From Lachnospiraceae bacterium (GTDB lineage: Bacteria; Bacillota; Clostridia; Lachnospirales; Lachnospiraceae): 64,000 nucleotides of DNA. Below, in pieces: positions 7,814-16,140 of the stretch. How positions within the stretch are numbered: position 1 is the first letter of the stretch; every line of letters starts with the position of its first letter. The notes beneath the pieces are model-generated. The model had not been told where the DNA came from. It saw only the letters and a list, made by a program, of their open reading frames with translations, and did not search any database. Made by a program: the position numbers and the translations under genes. The stretch spans positions 1-64,000 of the forward strand of contig JAEEYF010000006.1 in NCBI GenBank assembly GCA_016291655.1, read 5' to 3'.

Positions 7814-8623
7814 CTATAAAACATTGTGCATATACCAATTTAATATATCGTCAAAAAACATATAAGATATTAGGAATCCGACTGAAAGAAATGGCCCGTA
7901 CGGAAAAACTTTTTTAAGGTCTGCTTTTTTAAACAGCGCCAGGATCAAAAGTACTGTCAAGCCGATATAGGCAGACAATCCGATCCCGAGTAAAACCTGC
8001 TTCCAGCCCATCAAGGCTCCGCAGGCAAACGCAAGCTTAACATCTCCTCCTCCGAGAGCCTGTTTTTTTGTAAGCTTAAGGATGAGGAAGGACAAGATCA
8101 GCAGCAACAGACTGCCGGAAAAGGCTCCCGCAAAAAGATCGATCAAAAGGGTCTTCGGGTTATTTTTCAAAACCAAAAGCACAGCGAACCTGATCACGGC
8201 AAGGATAAATATGCATAAATTTATCTTGTCGGGAATTATCATCTTGTCCAGATCTATGGCAGAAACAAGGATCAAAAGTGAAGAAAATGCGAATCCCACT
8301 ATACATTGAACAGGGTCCGCGGAAAAGAAAACCATCAGCACCCAAAGAACACAATTTAAGAGTTCTGTTACAGGATAACGCAAAGAGATCTTCTCATTAC
8401 AATTTCTGCATCTTCCTTTAAGCAGAATAAAGCTTAAAAGGGGGATGTTGTCATACCATCTGATCTTCTTACCGCAGCCGGGACAATGGGAAGGTGGAAA
8501 TACAATAGATTCGTGTCTTGGAAGCCTGTATATACAGACATTAAGAAATGAGCCTGCCGAAAGGCCCAGAAGTATTGTCGCAATTAATATAAGATCTATG
8601 AAATCATTGAAATATTTAAGCAT
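7814..8623 (-). CDS. pilD: Prepilin peptidase / N-methyltransferase PilD
   Basis: This polytopic membrane protein of 269 residues is of normal length. The cytoplasmic loop keeps the zinc tetrad CPGC (47-50) and CRNC (72-75). The catalytic aspartates are visible in SAIDLDKMIIPD (Asp124) and GGGDVK (Asp194). It cuts and N-methylates prepilins, so it should process the pilA product and the minor pilins next to it. It is the first gene of its operon, behind the promoter at 8648-8676, with GAGGTG as ribosome site. Confidence 0.95.
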   Translation of the reverse strand: MLKYFNDFIDLILIATILLGLSAGSFLNVCIYRLPRHESIVFPPSHCPGCGKKIRWYDNIPLLSFILLKGRCRNCNEKISLRYPVTELLNCVLWVLMVFFSADPVQCIVGFAFSSLLILVSAIDLDKMIIPDKINLCIFILAVIRFAVLLVLKNNPKTLLIDLFAGAFSGSLLLLILSFLILKLTKKQALGGGDVKLAFACGALMGWKQVLLGIGLSAYIGLTVLLILALFKKADLKKVFPYGPFLSVGFLISYMFFDDILNWYMHNVL

Positions 8624-8647
8624 TTGTTCACCTCAACCCCATATATA

Positions 8648-8676
8648 ATAGTAGCCTTTCTGATATTGAAAGTCAA
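8648..8676 (-). promoter_or_regulatory. Sigma-A-type promoter of the pilD operon
   Basis: TTGACT (8676-8671) and TACTAT (8653-8648) are 17 bp apart, just downstream of the pilA terminator and 25 bp before the pilD ATG. It would drive pilD, the minor pilins, pilM, pilN, pilO and the phosphoesterase separately from pilA. Confidence 0.6.
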
Positions 8677-8689
8677 TTACAAAAAGCCT

Positions 8690-8721
8690 AAAAAAATCAC
8701 CTCTCCCGATTGAGAGAGGTG
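8690..8721 (-). terminator. Rho-independent terminator after pilA
   Basis: CACCTCTC and GAGAGGTG form a perfect 8-bp stem with an 8-nt loop, followed by ATTTTTTT on the minus strand. It isolates the abundant pilA message from the pilD operon. Confidence 0.9.
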
Positions 8722-8773
8722 AGAAAAAATAGTGGTTTTTAATGTTGAAAGAATACAAAAAATATAAAATCTA

Positions 8774-9235
8774 TTATGCTCCGGGTGTAGGAGTAGGTGT
8801 AACACCAATATTGGTCCCGTCGGGCTGACAGATAAAGCAATTACCTTTGTTGTCTACTATAAGAACAACTACACTGGGATCAGGGAAATCTCTTCCTTCA
8901 AGGAGTTTTGCGGCACTTAACTCAGTATCAGTGGCCTTAACCATTCTGTAATTGGGATAGACTGCTTTAAGTTGTGGAGAAGCAGTGGATTCGCTGGCAG
9001 TAATCTTTGTACCTTCAGTAGGTAATAAGATCTGAGAAGAATGGGAAGCATTATACATTGTGATCTCAGAAGCAAGCGTTCTTGCATTTGCAATAGCTAC
9101 TGTATTCTTTGCATCATTTGAGCTTGAAATGATCCTGGGTACATAGAGTGTTGCAAGAACAGCCAGAATTGCGATAACTACGAGCAATTCAATAAGCGTA
9201 AAGCCTTGCTGATTGGATTGGGTCTTCTTTTCCAT
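8774..9235 (-). CDS. pilA: Major type IV prepilin PilA
   Basis: The 153-residue prepilin has the leader MEKKTQSNQQG, then FTLIELLVVIAILAVLATLY, with Gly at -1, Phe at +1 and Glu at +5. A globular domain follows, ending in a Thr-Pro repeat tail (VTPTPTPGA). A GGAGGAAAA site precedes the ATG. It has its own extended -10 promoter and a strong terminator, as expected for the abundant major subunit, and lies between pilC and pilD. The Thr/Pro tail could be surface-exposed or glycosylated; that is inference. Confidence 0.93.
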   Translation of the reverse strand: MEKKTQSNQQGFTLIELLVVIAILAVLATLYVPRIISSSNDAKNTVAIANARTLASEITMYNASHSSQILLPTEGTKITASESTASPQLKAVYPNYRMVKATDTELSAAKLLEGRDFPDPSVVVLIVDNKGNCFICQPDGTNIGVTPTPTPGA

Positions 9236-9314
9236 TTAAATTTTCCTCCGCTTTTTGTTAATGAATCCGTCAATTTTATGACTTTTTTGTTAGATATCGC
9301 CCCGTTTAAATTTC

Positions 9315-9323
9315 ATTATAACA
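9315..9323 (-). promoter_or_regulatory. Extended -10 promoter of pilA
   Basis: TGTTATAAT (an extended -10 with a perfect TATAAT at 9320-9315) lies about 80 bp upstream of pilA in a very AT-rich gap. No convincing -35 is seen, which is usual for extended -10 promoters. Confidence 0.6.
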
Positions 9324-9383
9324 TATTTCATTAAAAAAGAAATAGGAAATTTTTAAAAAAATTTATATAAAAATACAATAAAA

Positions 9384-10580
9384 TCAATAAAGTGAGAATA
9401 ATGGCATCGCTACAGCAAGAATAATGAAACCTACAACTGCTCCGAGAAAAAGTATAACAAACGGCTGGATCAGATCGGTGATCCTTTGGGTGCTCGAGTC
9501 CAGTTCCTCTTCGTATATGCCTGCCGCATTGTCAAGCATGGCTTCGATGGAACCTGCCTCCTCTCCCATCATTATCATGTTTTCAAGCATCTCCGGAAAG
9601 CATTGCGTATCCCTGAAAGGAATGTATATGCCCTTACCTGCGACTATCTGTCTTCTGACCTCCTGAAGCTTTTCTTCCACGTAACGATTACCGACAACTC
9701 TCGAAGTAATGTCCATGCTTTCTGTGATCCCGACTCCGGCGGTGAGAAGCGAGGACATTGTTCTCGCAAACCTTGCGGAAATGTTTTTTGTGGTGAAATC
9801 CCTTGTCAGTGGAAGTTTCAGCTTTAACCTGTCCACATTCAACGCTCCCTTGGGCGTGAAGGAATAAAACTTAAAAAGAATGAACAAGCCAACCAGCGCA
9901 AGCAAGGTGATAATGCCGTATTCCACAAAAAAGTCTGAGATCCCTATCAGCGCCTTTGTAGGCCAGGGAAGGTCCATTGTCTTTTCTCTGAACATGCCCA
10001 CGAATTGCGGAACCACGACAACCATCAGAAATACGGTTACGATCACAGCTACAATTGAAACAATTATGGGATATCTCAAAGCGGCTTTGACCTTGTTCTG
10101 GGTTTCATAGCTCTTTTCAAAATGAGAATGCAATACTTCCAGAGATTTGTCCAGAGTACCGGAAGCCTCTCCCGCTTCTATCATGTAGATCATGAGGATC
10201 GGAAGCTTTTCTCCGTTGTTTCTGATGGCCTGAGTAAGACTCGAACCCATCTGTATGTCTTTCATGACCCCTTCTATGATCTTTTTCATGGATTTGTCTT
10301 CCGTCTGACTGTCAACCATGGAAAGAGCATGGAGCACGGGAATGCCTGCTTTCAATATGACGGCAAAATGCTTACAGAAAAGCATGAGTTCCTTTGCGGA
10401 TATCTTCTTTTTCGAATCAAAATCAAGGATATCCTTTCTTTCGATCAAAGGCTTCACTTCAAGGACATAGTAGTTCTTACTCTTAAGCATGTCCATGACG
10501 CCTTGTTCCGTGGGTGCTTCAAAGACGCCTTCCGTCAAGTCGCCGTATATGTTTTTTCCTTTGTAAGAATACTTTGGCAC
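9384..10580 (-). CDS. pilC: Type IV pilus platform protein PilC
   Basis: This 398-residue member of the PilC/GspF family has two repeated cytoplasmic helical domains and three membrane segments. The family phrase LPILMIYMIEAGEASGTLD and its second copy ENMIMMGEEAGSIEAMLDN are both visible. It sits in the membrane and couples the PilB and PilT motors to pilin insertion and removal. The start is GTG (10580) behind a GGAGACAG site. It lies 20 nt after pilT and ends the pilB-pilT-pilC block. Confidence 0.95.
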   Translation of the reverse strand: MPKYSYKGKNIYGDLTEGVFEAPTEQGVMDMLKSKNYYVLEVKPLIERKDILDFDSKKKISAKELMLFCKHFAVILKAGIPVLHALSMVDSQTEDKSMKKIIEGVMKDIQMGSSLTQAIRNNGEKLPILMIYMIEAGEASGTLDKSLEVLHSHFEKSYETQNKVKAALRYPIIVSIVAVIVTVFLMVVVVPQFVGMFREKTMDLPWPTKALIGISDFFVEYGIITLLALVGLFILFKFYSFTPKGALNVDRLKLKLPLTRDFTTKNISARFARTMSSLLTAGVGITESMDITSRVVGNRYVEEKLQEVRRQIVAGKGIYIPFRDTQCFPEMLENMIMMGEEAGSIEAMLDNAAGIYEEELDSSTQRITDLIQPFVILFLGAVVGFIILAVAMPLFSLY

Positions 10581-10600
10581 GATCTGTCTCCGGTAAAAAA

Positions 10601-11653
10601 TTACATAATGGCAATGTTGCTTCTGTCAACACAGAATTCCAAAAGCTGCTGCTGGGTTATCTTTCCGTTCTTGTACAATTTCATGAGACTGTCATCCATC
10701 AGCATCATTCCGTTCATACTTCCTGTCTTGATGGAATTGTTGATCAAATGATTCTTTCCTTCTCGGATCATGTTACGGACAGCATTGTTTACGACAAGCA
10801 CTTCCGTTGCCACAACTCTTCCGGGTTTGTCGGCACGTTTGAGCAATTGCTGTGAAATTACGGCTTGTAAGGTACTTGCCAGCTGAACCTTGATCTGTGC
10901 CTGCTGATTCGGCGGGAAAATGTCCACGATACGGTCAATGGTAGCCGCAGCTCCGACGGTATGCAACGTGGAAAGTACCAGATGTCCGGTTTCTGCAGCA
11001 GTAAGTGCAATGGAAATGGTCTCAAAATCTCGCATTTCTCCCACGAGTATCACATCGGGATCCTGTCTCAGACAGGCTCTCAGCGCATTGGCAAAGCTCC
11101 TTGTGTCACTTCCGATCTCTCTTTGGTTAACTATGGACATGTTATGCCTGAAAAGATACTCTATGGGATCTTCAAGAGTGATTATATGCTTCTTTTTCGT
11201 ATTGTTGATCAGATCCACAATGCTGGCGAGGGTGGTTGATTTACCTGAACCGGTGGGGCCTGTGACCAGCACAAGACCCGAATTCTTGTTTGCCAGTTCC
11301 GAAACAACGGATGGCAGTCCCAGTTTTTCCATAGGCGGAACCGTAGCGGAAATACATCTTAAAGCCACACAGCAGGTGTTACGCTGATGATAGGCATTGA
11401 CCCTGAAGCGCTGACTGCCGGGAACAGAATAGGAAAAGTCAAGTTCCCCCTTTTCTTCGTATTCCCTGTATTGCACATCCGACATCAGGCTTCTGACAAT
11501 CTCCTTTGTATCGTCGGGAAGAAGCTTTTTATCATTATAATAGACAAGTTCGCCGTGTTTTCTGAGCACAATGGGAACTCCGACGGTAACATGCACATCG
11601 GAAACGCCCTCCTCCCCGGAAACTTTGTTAAGTACTTCATCGATATAATTCAT
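10601..11653 (-). CDS. pilT: Pilus retraction ATPase PilT
   Basis: The 350-residue protein has an N-terminal PAS-like half and a C-terminal RecA-like ATPase. The Walker A motif GPTGSGKST is at 132-140, and the Walker B region is VILVGEMRD (201-209) with the downstream HLVLSTLHT. PilT hexamers depolymerise pili, giving twitching, adhesion under force or DNA uptake. The ATG overlaps the pilB stop (ATGA) and a GGAG site lies 7 nt upstream. Its presence argues for retractile pili rather than a simple secretion pseudopilus. Confidence 0.95.
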   Translation of the reverse strand: MNYIDEVLNKVSGEEGVSDVHVTVGVPIVLRKHGELVYYNDKKLLPDDTKEIVRSLMSDVQYREYEEKGELDFSYSVPGSQRFRVNAYHQRNTCCVALRCISATVPPMEKLGLPSVVSELANKNSGLVLVTGPTGSGKSTTLASIVDLINNTKKKHIITLEDPIEYLFRHNMSIVNQREIGSDTRSFANALRACLRQDPDVILVGEMRDFETISIALTAAETGHLVLSTLHTVGAAATIDRIVDIFPPNQQAQIKVQLASTLQAVISQQLLKRADKPGRVVATEVLVVNNAVRNMIREGKNHLINNSIKTGSMNGMMLMDDSLMKLYKNGKITQQQLLEFCVDRSNIAIM

Positions 11654-13332
11654 GTTTCAACTCCGCATGTAATGTAACTTACTTCTTCAAAACTCGTATA
11701 GCCCTTCTCAAGAAGCTTGATACATTCTTCTCTCAAACTGCTCATTCCGTTTTTGGTTGCTATGGCTGATATCTCCGAAGTTTCCGCACCTTTGGAGATC
11801 TTGTTTCTGATCTCGTTGTCAACCATAAGGATCTCATGAACCGCCATTCGTCCCTTGTAACCTATTCCGTTGCATTTGGAACAGCCACAGGCCATTTTGA
11901 ACTTTTTGGGTCCTTTAAGACCGAGGAATTTGAGCTCGTAATCCGGGACATCATACTCCTTCGCACAATCCGGGCAAAGCTTTCTCACAAGTCTCTGAGA
12001 GATAACGCCCATGAGTGAGACTGCCAATATGTAAGGAGCGATGCCCATTTCTTCGAGTCTTGCAACGGCAGATACAGCATCATTGGTGTGCATGGTTGAA
12101 AGCACCAGATGACCGGTGATGGCTGCTCTGATCGCTATGTCTGCTGTTTCCGAATCTCTGATCTCACCGACCATGATGACGTCGGGATCCTGTCGCAAAA
12201 AGGTCCTCAGGGCTTCCGCAAAATCCATACCTATCTTCGGATTTACCTGTACCTGGGATATGCCTTCGATCACGTATTCCACCGGGTCTTCAACCGTAAT
12301 AATGTTTTCGGTGGTCTTGTTGAGCTCCGAAAGCATGGCATAAAGGGTTGTGGATTTGCCCGTTCCCGTGGGTCCCGTTACCAATACAAGGCCGTTGGGC
12401 ATGGAGATCAGTTTTTCGAATTTATCAAAATTCTCTTTTGTAAAACCTAAAAACTCTTTTCTGATCTTAAAGTTGTATTTATCCAGAACACGAAGAACAG
12501 CTTTCTCACCGTTTGTGGTGGGAAGAATGGAAACACGGATGTTGTAAACATTATCTCTGAACTTGTAATCGAAACGTCCGTCCTGCGGCAGTCTTCGTTC
12601 CGCTATATCCAGGTCCGAAAGGATCTTGATCCTCGTAATGATAGCGCCCAGAGCATCCTTGGGTACATCGCGTATGATCTTTAATTTACCGTCCAGTCTG
12701 TACCGGATCCTGACCGTAGAGATCAAGGGCTCGATGTGTATGTCGCTGGCGCCGTCTGTAATGGCAACATCTATGACAGAATTCAAAAGTCTGACTATGG
12801 GCGCGTTGTCTATGGCAGCATCCCTGTCCAATGTTACCGCTTCACGTGCACTCTCGTTGTACTCGTTTTTGATATCCTGCACGGCCTTATCCGCCGAGCT
12901 CTTACCGTAAAGCCTTCCTGCAGTATTTATAATGCTTCTGTAGCTGGATATTACCGGAATGATCTCGCATTGCGTTGCAACGTGTATGTCTTCGATGGCC
13001 ACAAAGTTCAAAGGATCTTCCATGACCACCGTAAGATAACCGTTCTCCAGTTTTACGGGTATGGCATTGTACCGCTTTACAAGCGGATAAGGTATCATCT
13101 GAATGATCTTTTCCGGTATGTCGATGAGTTCCGGATCCACGATGGAAAAGCCCATCTGGGTATGCAACGCATCCAGCATCTCCTTTTCGGAAACAAGCCC
13201 GTGATTGATGAGAACTCTTCCAAGTCTTTCTCCTTCGTTCTTTTGCAGCCTCAAGGCTTCATTAAGTTTATCTTCCGTAAGACAGCCTGCATCGATCAGG
13301 ATCTCACCGAGTCTTTTCTTTTGAATCGCCAT
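11650..13332 (-). CDS. pilB: Pilus extension ATPase PilB with MshEN c-di-GMP-binding N-terminus
   Basis: The 560-residue protein has the Walker A motif GPTGTGKST at 320-328, Walker B at VIMVGEIRD (385-393) and a zinc tetrad CPDC (453-456) and CSKC (484-487). The N-terminus holds two back-to-back MshEN motifs: RLGEILIDAGCLTEDKLNEA from residue 7 and RLGRVLINHGLVSEKEM from residue 36. Each has the RLG..L...G pattern and Leu/Gln spacing that bind c-di-GMP in MshE-type ATPases. Pilus extension is therefore probably controlled by c-di-GMP. The gene begins 30 nt after the nucleoside phosphorylase and overlaps pilT. Confidence 0.95.
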   Translation of the reverse strand: MAIQKKRLGEILIDAGCLTEDKLNEALRLQKNEGERLGRVLINHGLVSEKEMLDALHTQMGFSIVDPELIDIPEKIIQMIPYPLVKRYNAIPVKLENGYLTVVMEDPLNFVAIEDIHVATQCEIIPVISSYRSIINTAGRLYGKSSADKAVQDIKNEYNESAREAVTLDRDAAIDNAPIVRLLNSVIDVAITDGASDIHIEPLISTVRIRYRLDGKLKIIRDVPKDALGAIITRIKILSDLDIAERRLPQDGRFDYKFRDNVYNIRVSILPTTNGEKAVLRVLDKYNFKIRKEFLGFTKENFDKFEKLISMPNGLVLVTGPTGTGKSTTLYAMLSELNKTTENIITVEDPVEYVIEGISQVQVNPKIGMDFAEALRTFLRQDPDVIMVGEIRDSETADIAIRAAITGHLVLSTMHTNDAVSAVARLEEMGIAPYILAVSLMGVISQRLVRKLCPDCAKEYDVPDYELKFLGLKGPKKFKMACGCSKCNGIGYKGRMAVHEILMVDNEIRNKISKGAETSEISAIATKNGMSSLREECIKLLEKGYTSFEEVSYITCGVET

Positions 13333-13362
13333 GTTTCACTCCCATATGTAAAACTTCCGTGT

Positions 13363-14688
13363 TCAATAAAGCGTAACCCCGTCTGCTGTGACTATGCCCA
13401 AAACATGTTTTGAGGGCTGAGTCTTTTGAGCAGAAAACCTGTAAGCGCTACGTACTCTTGCGGATGCGGCTCTCAATCTGTCTATATCATTGGCATAAAG
13501 TGTAACAAAGGGTTCTCCCTTTGAAACAAAGTCGCCGATCTTCTTTCTGATCTTTAAACCGACGGAAAGATCGATAACGCTATCCTTCGTCTCTCTGCCA
13601 CCGCCCAAAAGGAGGCTCGTCATTCCGATCTCATCCGTGAGGATCTCGGATACATAGCCCTCTTCGGTCGCGATAATGTCTTCCTTGAATTCCGTTCTCG
13701 GGAAGCGGTCGACATTTTCTATGCAGCTCACATCTCCGCCCTGGGCAGCAACAAATTCTTCAAGCTTTGCAAGAGCGGCTCCGCTTTTTATCGTCCCTTC
13801 AAGCATCAGCTTTGCTTCATTTATGTCCTTTGCCTTTCCTACTCCGATAAGCATATAGGAAGCAAGTGTATAGCAGGCATCCATCAGGTCCTGAGGTCCA
13901 TTGCCCTTCAAGGCTTCAATTGCTTCATAGGCTTCGAGGGAATTGCCGACGCAGGTGCCCAAAGGCTGGGACATGTCGGAAATTACCGCATAGGTTTTTC
14001 TTCCGCAGCCGGTTCCGATCTTCACCATGATCTCGGCAAGATCTTTGGCATCCTCAAAGGTTTTCATGAAAGCACCGCTTCCCACCTTGACATCGAGTAC
14101 GATCGTGTCGGCACCCGCAGCTATCTTCTTGGACATGATGCTGGATGCGATGAGTGATTTGTTGTCAACCGTGGCTGTAACATCACGAAGGGCATACATC
14201 TTTTTATCCGCAGGGCAAAGATCCGCAGTCTGACCTATTACGGCGATCCCTATCCTGTTGACGTTATCTATGAATTCTTCGTCCGTAAGAGAAACGGAAA
14301 AGCCCTTAAAGCTTTCCAGCTTATCAATGGTTCCGCCCGTATGTCCGAGACCGCGGCCGCTCATTTTGGCAACGGGAACTCCGAGAGAAGCAACCATCGG
14401 ACCTACGATAAGTGTGGTCTTGTCTCCGACGCCTCCCGTGGAATGTTTGTCTGCTTTCAGACCTTTAATGGCAGACAGATCCAATCTGTCTCCGGAATCT
14501 ATCATTGATCGAGTGAGATCTATGGTCTCACGTATATTCATACCCTTGAAACAGACTGCCATCAAAAAGGCAGACATTTGATAATCCGGTATATCGCCTT
14601 TAGTAAAACCCTGAACGATAAAATCGATCTCTTCTTTGGAAAGTTCTTCTCCGTGCTTTTTCTTAGTGATCAGATCATACATTCGCAT
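13363..14688 (-). CDS. pdp: Pyrimidine-nucleoside phosphorylase
   Basis: This 441-residue enzyme splits uridine, thymidine or deoxyuridine with phosphate to base and (deoxy)ribose-1-phosphate in nucleoside salvage. Family motifs are clear: KADKHSTGGVGDKTTL at the phosphate site, then VAKMSGRGLGHTGGTIDKLE. An AGGAGG site precedes the first ATG (14688) by 9 nt; a second ATG two codons later is less well spaced. It sits between the NUDIX gene and pilB in a run of close genes, so pilB may be co-transcribed with it. Confidence 0.95.
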   Translation of the reverse strand: MRMYDLITKKKHGEELSKEEIDFIVQGFTKGDIPDYQMSAFLMAVCFKGMNIRETIDLTRSMIDSGDRLDLSAIKGLKADKHSTGGVGDKTTLIVGPMVASLGVPVAKMSGRGLGHTGGTIDKLESFKGFSVSLTDEEFIDNVNRIGIAVIGQTADLCPADKKMYALRDVTATVDNKSLIASSIMSKKIAAGADTIVLDVKVGSGAFMKTFEDAKDLAEIMVKIGTGCGRKTYAVISDMSQPLGTCVGNSLEAYEAIEALKGNGPQDLMDACYTLASYMLIGVGKAKDINEAKLMLEGTIKSGAALAKLEEFVAAQGGDVSCIENVDRFPRTEFKEDIIATEEGYVSEILTDEIGMTSLLLGGGRETKDSVIDLSVGLKIRKKIGDFVSKGEPFVTLYANDIDRLRAASARVRSAYRFSAQKTQPSKHVLGIVTADGVTLY

Positions 14689-14692
14689 AGTG

Positions 14693-15235
14693 TTATACCT
14701 CCTGTTTTTTTATCCTGGTATAGTAAGTGAGTATGCCCGCTATGGTTTTTCCGTCGGAGATCTCACAGACAAGGATCTTGTCCACAAGCTCCTCAACATC
14801 CATTCTGAGGACCTCCACCTCTTCATCCGGATCCAGGTGCTGAGCTGTTTTTGTGAGTCCTTTTGCAAGATAGATCTCTATATATTCATCATCATAGGCA
14901 GACGCGGGATAATACTTGTTTAAGAGCTCCGCATCCTCGCATCTGTAGCCTGTTTCCTCTTCAAGTTCTCTCATGGCGGAGGTTTTTCTGTCCTCACCGG
15001 GGTTCATACAGCCGGCGGGGATCTCAAGAGTGAACCTGTCGCAGCCCGGTCTGTATTGTTTTACCATAAAAAGCTTCCCGTCATCATCAACCGCAACCAC
15101 AGCCGCCGCTCCGTTGTGATGAACAAAATCCCAGTCGGAGGTGTTTCCGTTTGCAAATTTCATTTTGCGTTTATAAAAAGTAAGTATCTTTCCTTTGTGA
15201 ATTTCCTTGTTTTCAAGACATTCGGGTTTAGTCAT
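14693..15235 (-). CDS. NUDIX hydrolase, ADP-ribose pyrophosphatase type
   Basis: The NUDIX box is complete in PAGCMNPGEDRKTSAM plus RELEEETGY (G-x5-E-x7-REUxEExGU). The flanking sequence resembles the NudF/YqkG ADP-ribose pyrophosphatases, which split ADP-ribose to AMP and ribose-5-phosphate. The ATG at 15235 is chosen because AGAAGGAAA precedes it. A longer in-frame reading from 15298 would overlap proC by 43 bp and adds a basic, non-conserved tail. The product is 180 residues, normal for the family. It lies 4 nt upstream of the phosphorylase gene. Confidence 0.9.
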   Translation of the reverse strand: MTKPECLENKEIHKGKILTFYKRKMKFANGNTSDWDFVHHNGAAAVVAVDDDGKLFMVKQYRPGCDRFTLEIPAGCMNPGEDRKTSAMRELEEETGYRCEDAELLNKYYPASAYDDEYIEIYLAKGLTKTAQHLDPDEEVEVLRMDVEELVDKILVCEISDGKTIAGILTYYTRIKKQEV

Positions 15236-15255
15236 TTTAAATTTCCTTCTTAATA

Positions 15256-16047
15256 TTATTTTCCGAGTTCCACAGCCTTGTCGTAGACTGCATCGCAAGC
15301 TTTGATCACAGCGTTTCTGAAGCCGTACTCTTCAAGAGCCGCGGTTCCGCATATAGTGGTTCCCGCAGGGGAACAAACCGCATCCTTGAGTTCTCCGGGG
15401 TGTTTGCCGGTTTCCATCATGAGCCTGGCAGAACCCAGTACCGTCTGAGCAGCCATTTTATATGCCTTATCTCTGGGGATCCCGTATTTTACGGCTCCGT
15501 CCGCAAGTGCTTCGATAAAGACGAATACAAAGGCGGGGGAGCTTCCGTTTGCAACAATTGCGGCGTTGATCAGCTTCTCGGGTAAGACAACGGTTTCACC
15601 AACGGTTTCAAAAAGCTTCAGCGTGCTTTCCCTATCGCCCTTAAAATCATCCGCAAAAGCAAGCGCCGACATTCCCGCACCGACAAGAGCCGGAGTATTG
15701 GGCATTACTCTTACGATCTCTGCCTTGTGATCGAGAGCCGTCGCCAATTTTTCTATTGATAAGCCCGCTACGATAGATATTACGGTCTTGTTGTCATTTC
15801 CGAAAGAAGGTCTGATCTCTTCAAGTACGTTAAAAACCACCTGAGGCTTAACGGCAAGAACGATCACGTTGCATATCTTCACAAGCTCCGTATTGTTTTT
15901 GCAGGCCAATATGCCATATTCAGTCGAAACATTCTTTCTCTTTTCTTCAATGGGATCGTAGAAAACCACTTCCTCTTTTCCGAAAACTTTAACCGCGCCG
16001 TTGATGAGTGCGCTTCCCATATTACCCGTTCCGATTATGCCGATCAT
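15256..16047 (-). CDS. proC: Pyrroline-5-carboxylate reductase
   Basis: The 263-residue enzyme makes the last step of proline synthesis, reducing pyrroline-5-carboxylate with NAD(P)H. The N-terminal nucleotide site is IGIIGTGNMGSALI. The C-terminal dimerisation region carries the family phrase HPGELKDAVCSPAGTTICG. proB and proA, the first two steps, are also in this window but in a different transcription unit (20.6-22.7 kb). A GGAGGAACG site precedes the ATG. It appears to be first in the run proC-NUDIX-pdp-pilB-pilT-pilC. Confidence 0.95.
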   Translation of the reverse strand: MIGIIGTGNMGSALINGAVKVFGKEEVVFYDPIEEKRKNVSTEYGILACKNNTELVKICNVIVLAVKPQVVFNVLEEIRPSFGNDNKTVISIVAGLSIEKLATALDHKAEIVRVMPNTPALVGAGMSALAFADDFKGDRESTLKLFETVGETVVLPEKLINAAIVANGSSPAFVFVFIEALADGAVKYGIPRDKAYKMAAQTVLGSARLMMETGKHPGELKDAVCSPAGTTICGTAALEEYGFRNAVIKACDAVYDKAVELGK

Positions 16048-16089
16048 TTTTTTCGTTCCTCCGATATTTTCAAGTTTTTTAACATAATA

Positions 16090-16128
16090 AAAGAGCCACC
16101 CTTTATTTTAAACCATTTGTGGCTCTTT
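16090..16128 (-). terminator. Terminator after the aminotransferase gene
   Basis: AAAGAGCCAC and GTGGCTCTTT form a perfect 10-bp stem with a 19-nt loop; the 3' arm ends in T-rich sequence. It separates the aminotransferase from proC. Confidence 0.75.
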
Positions 16129-16140
16129 ATCAAACATATT

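Noticed and set aside
15236-15298. Longer start for the NUDIX protein
   Set aside because: It would overlap proC by 43 bp and add a basic non-conserved tail. The ATG at 15235 has a good ribosome site.
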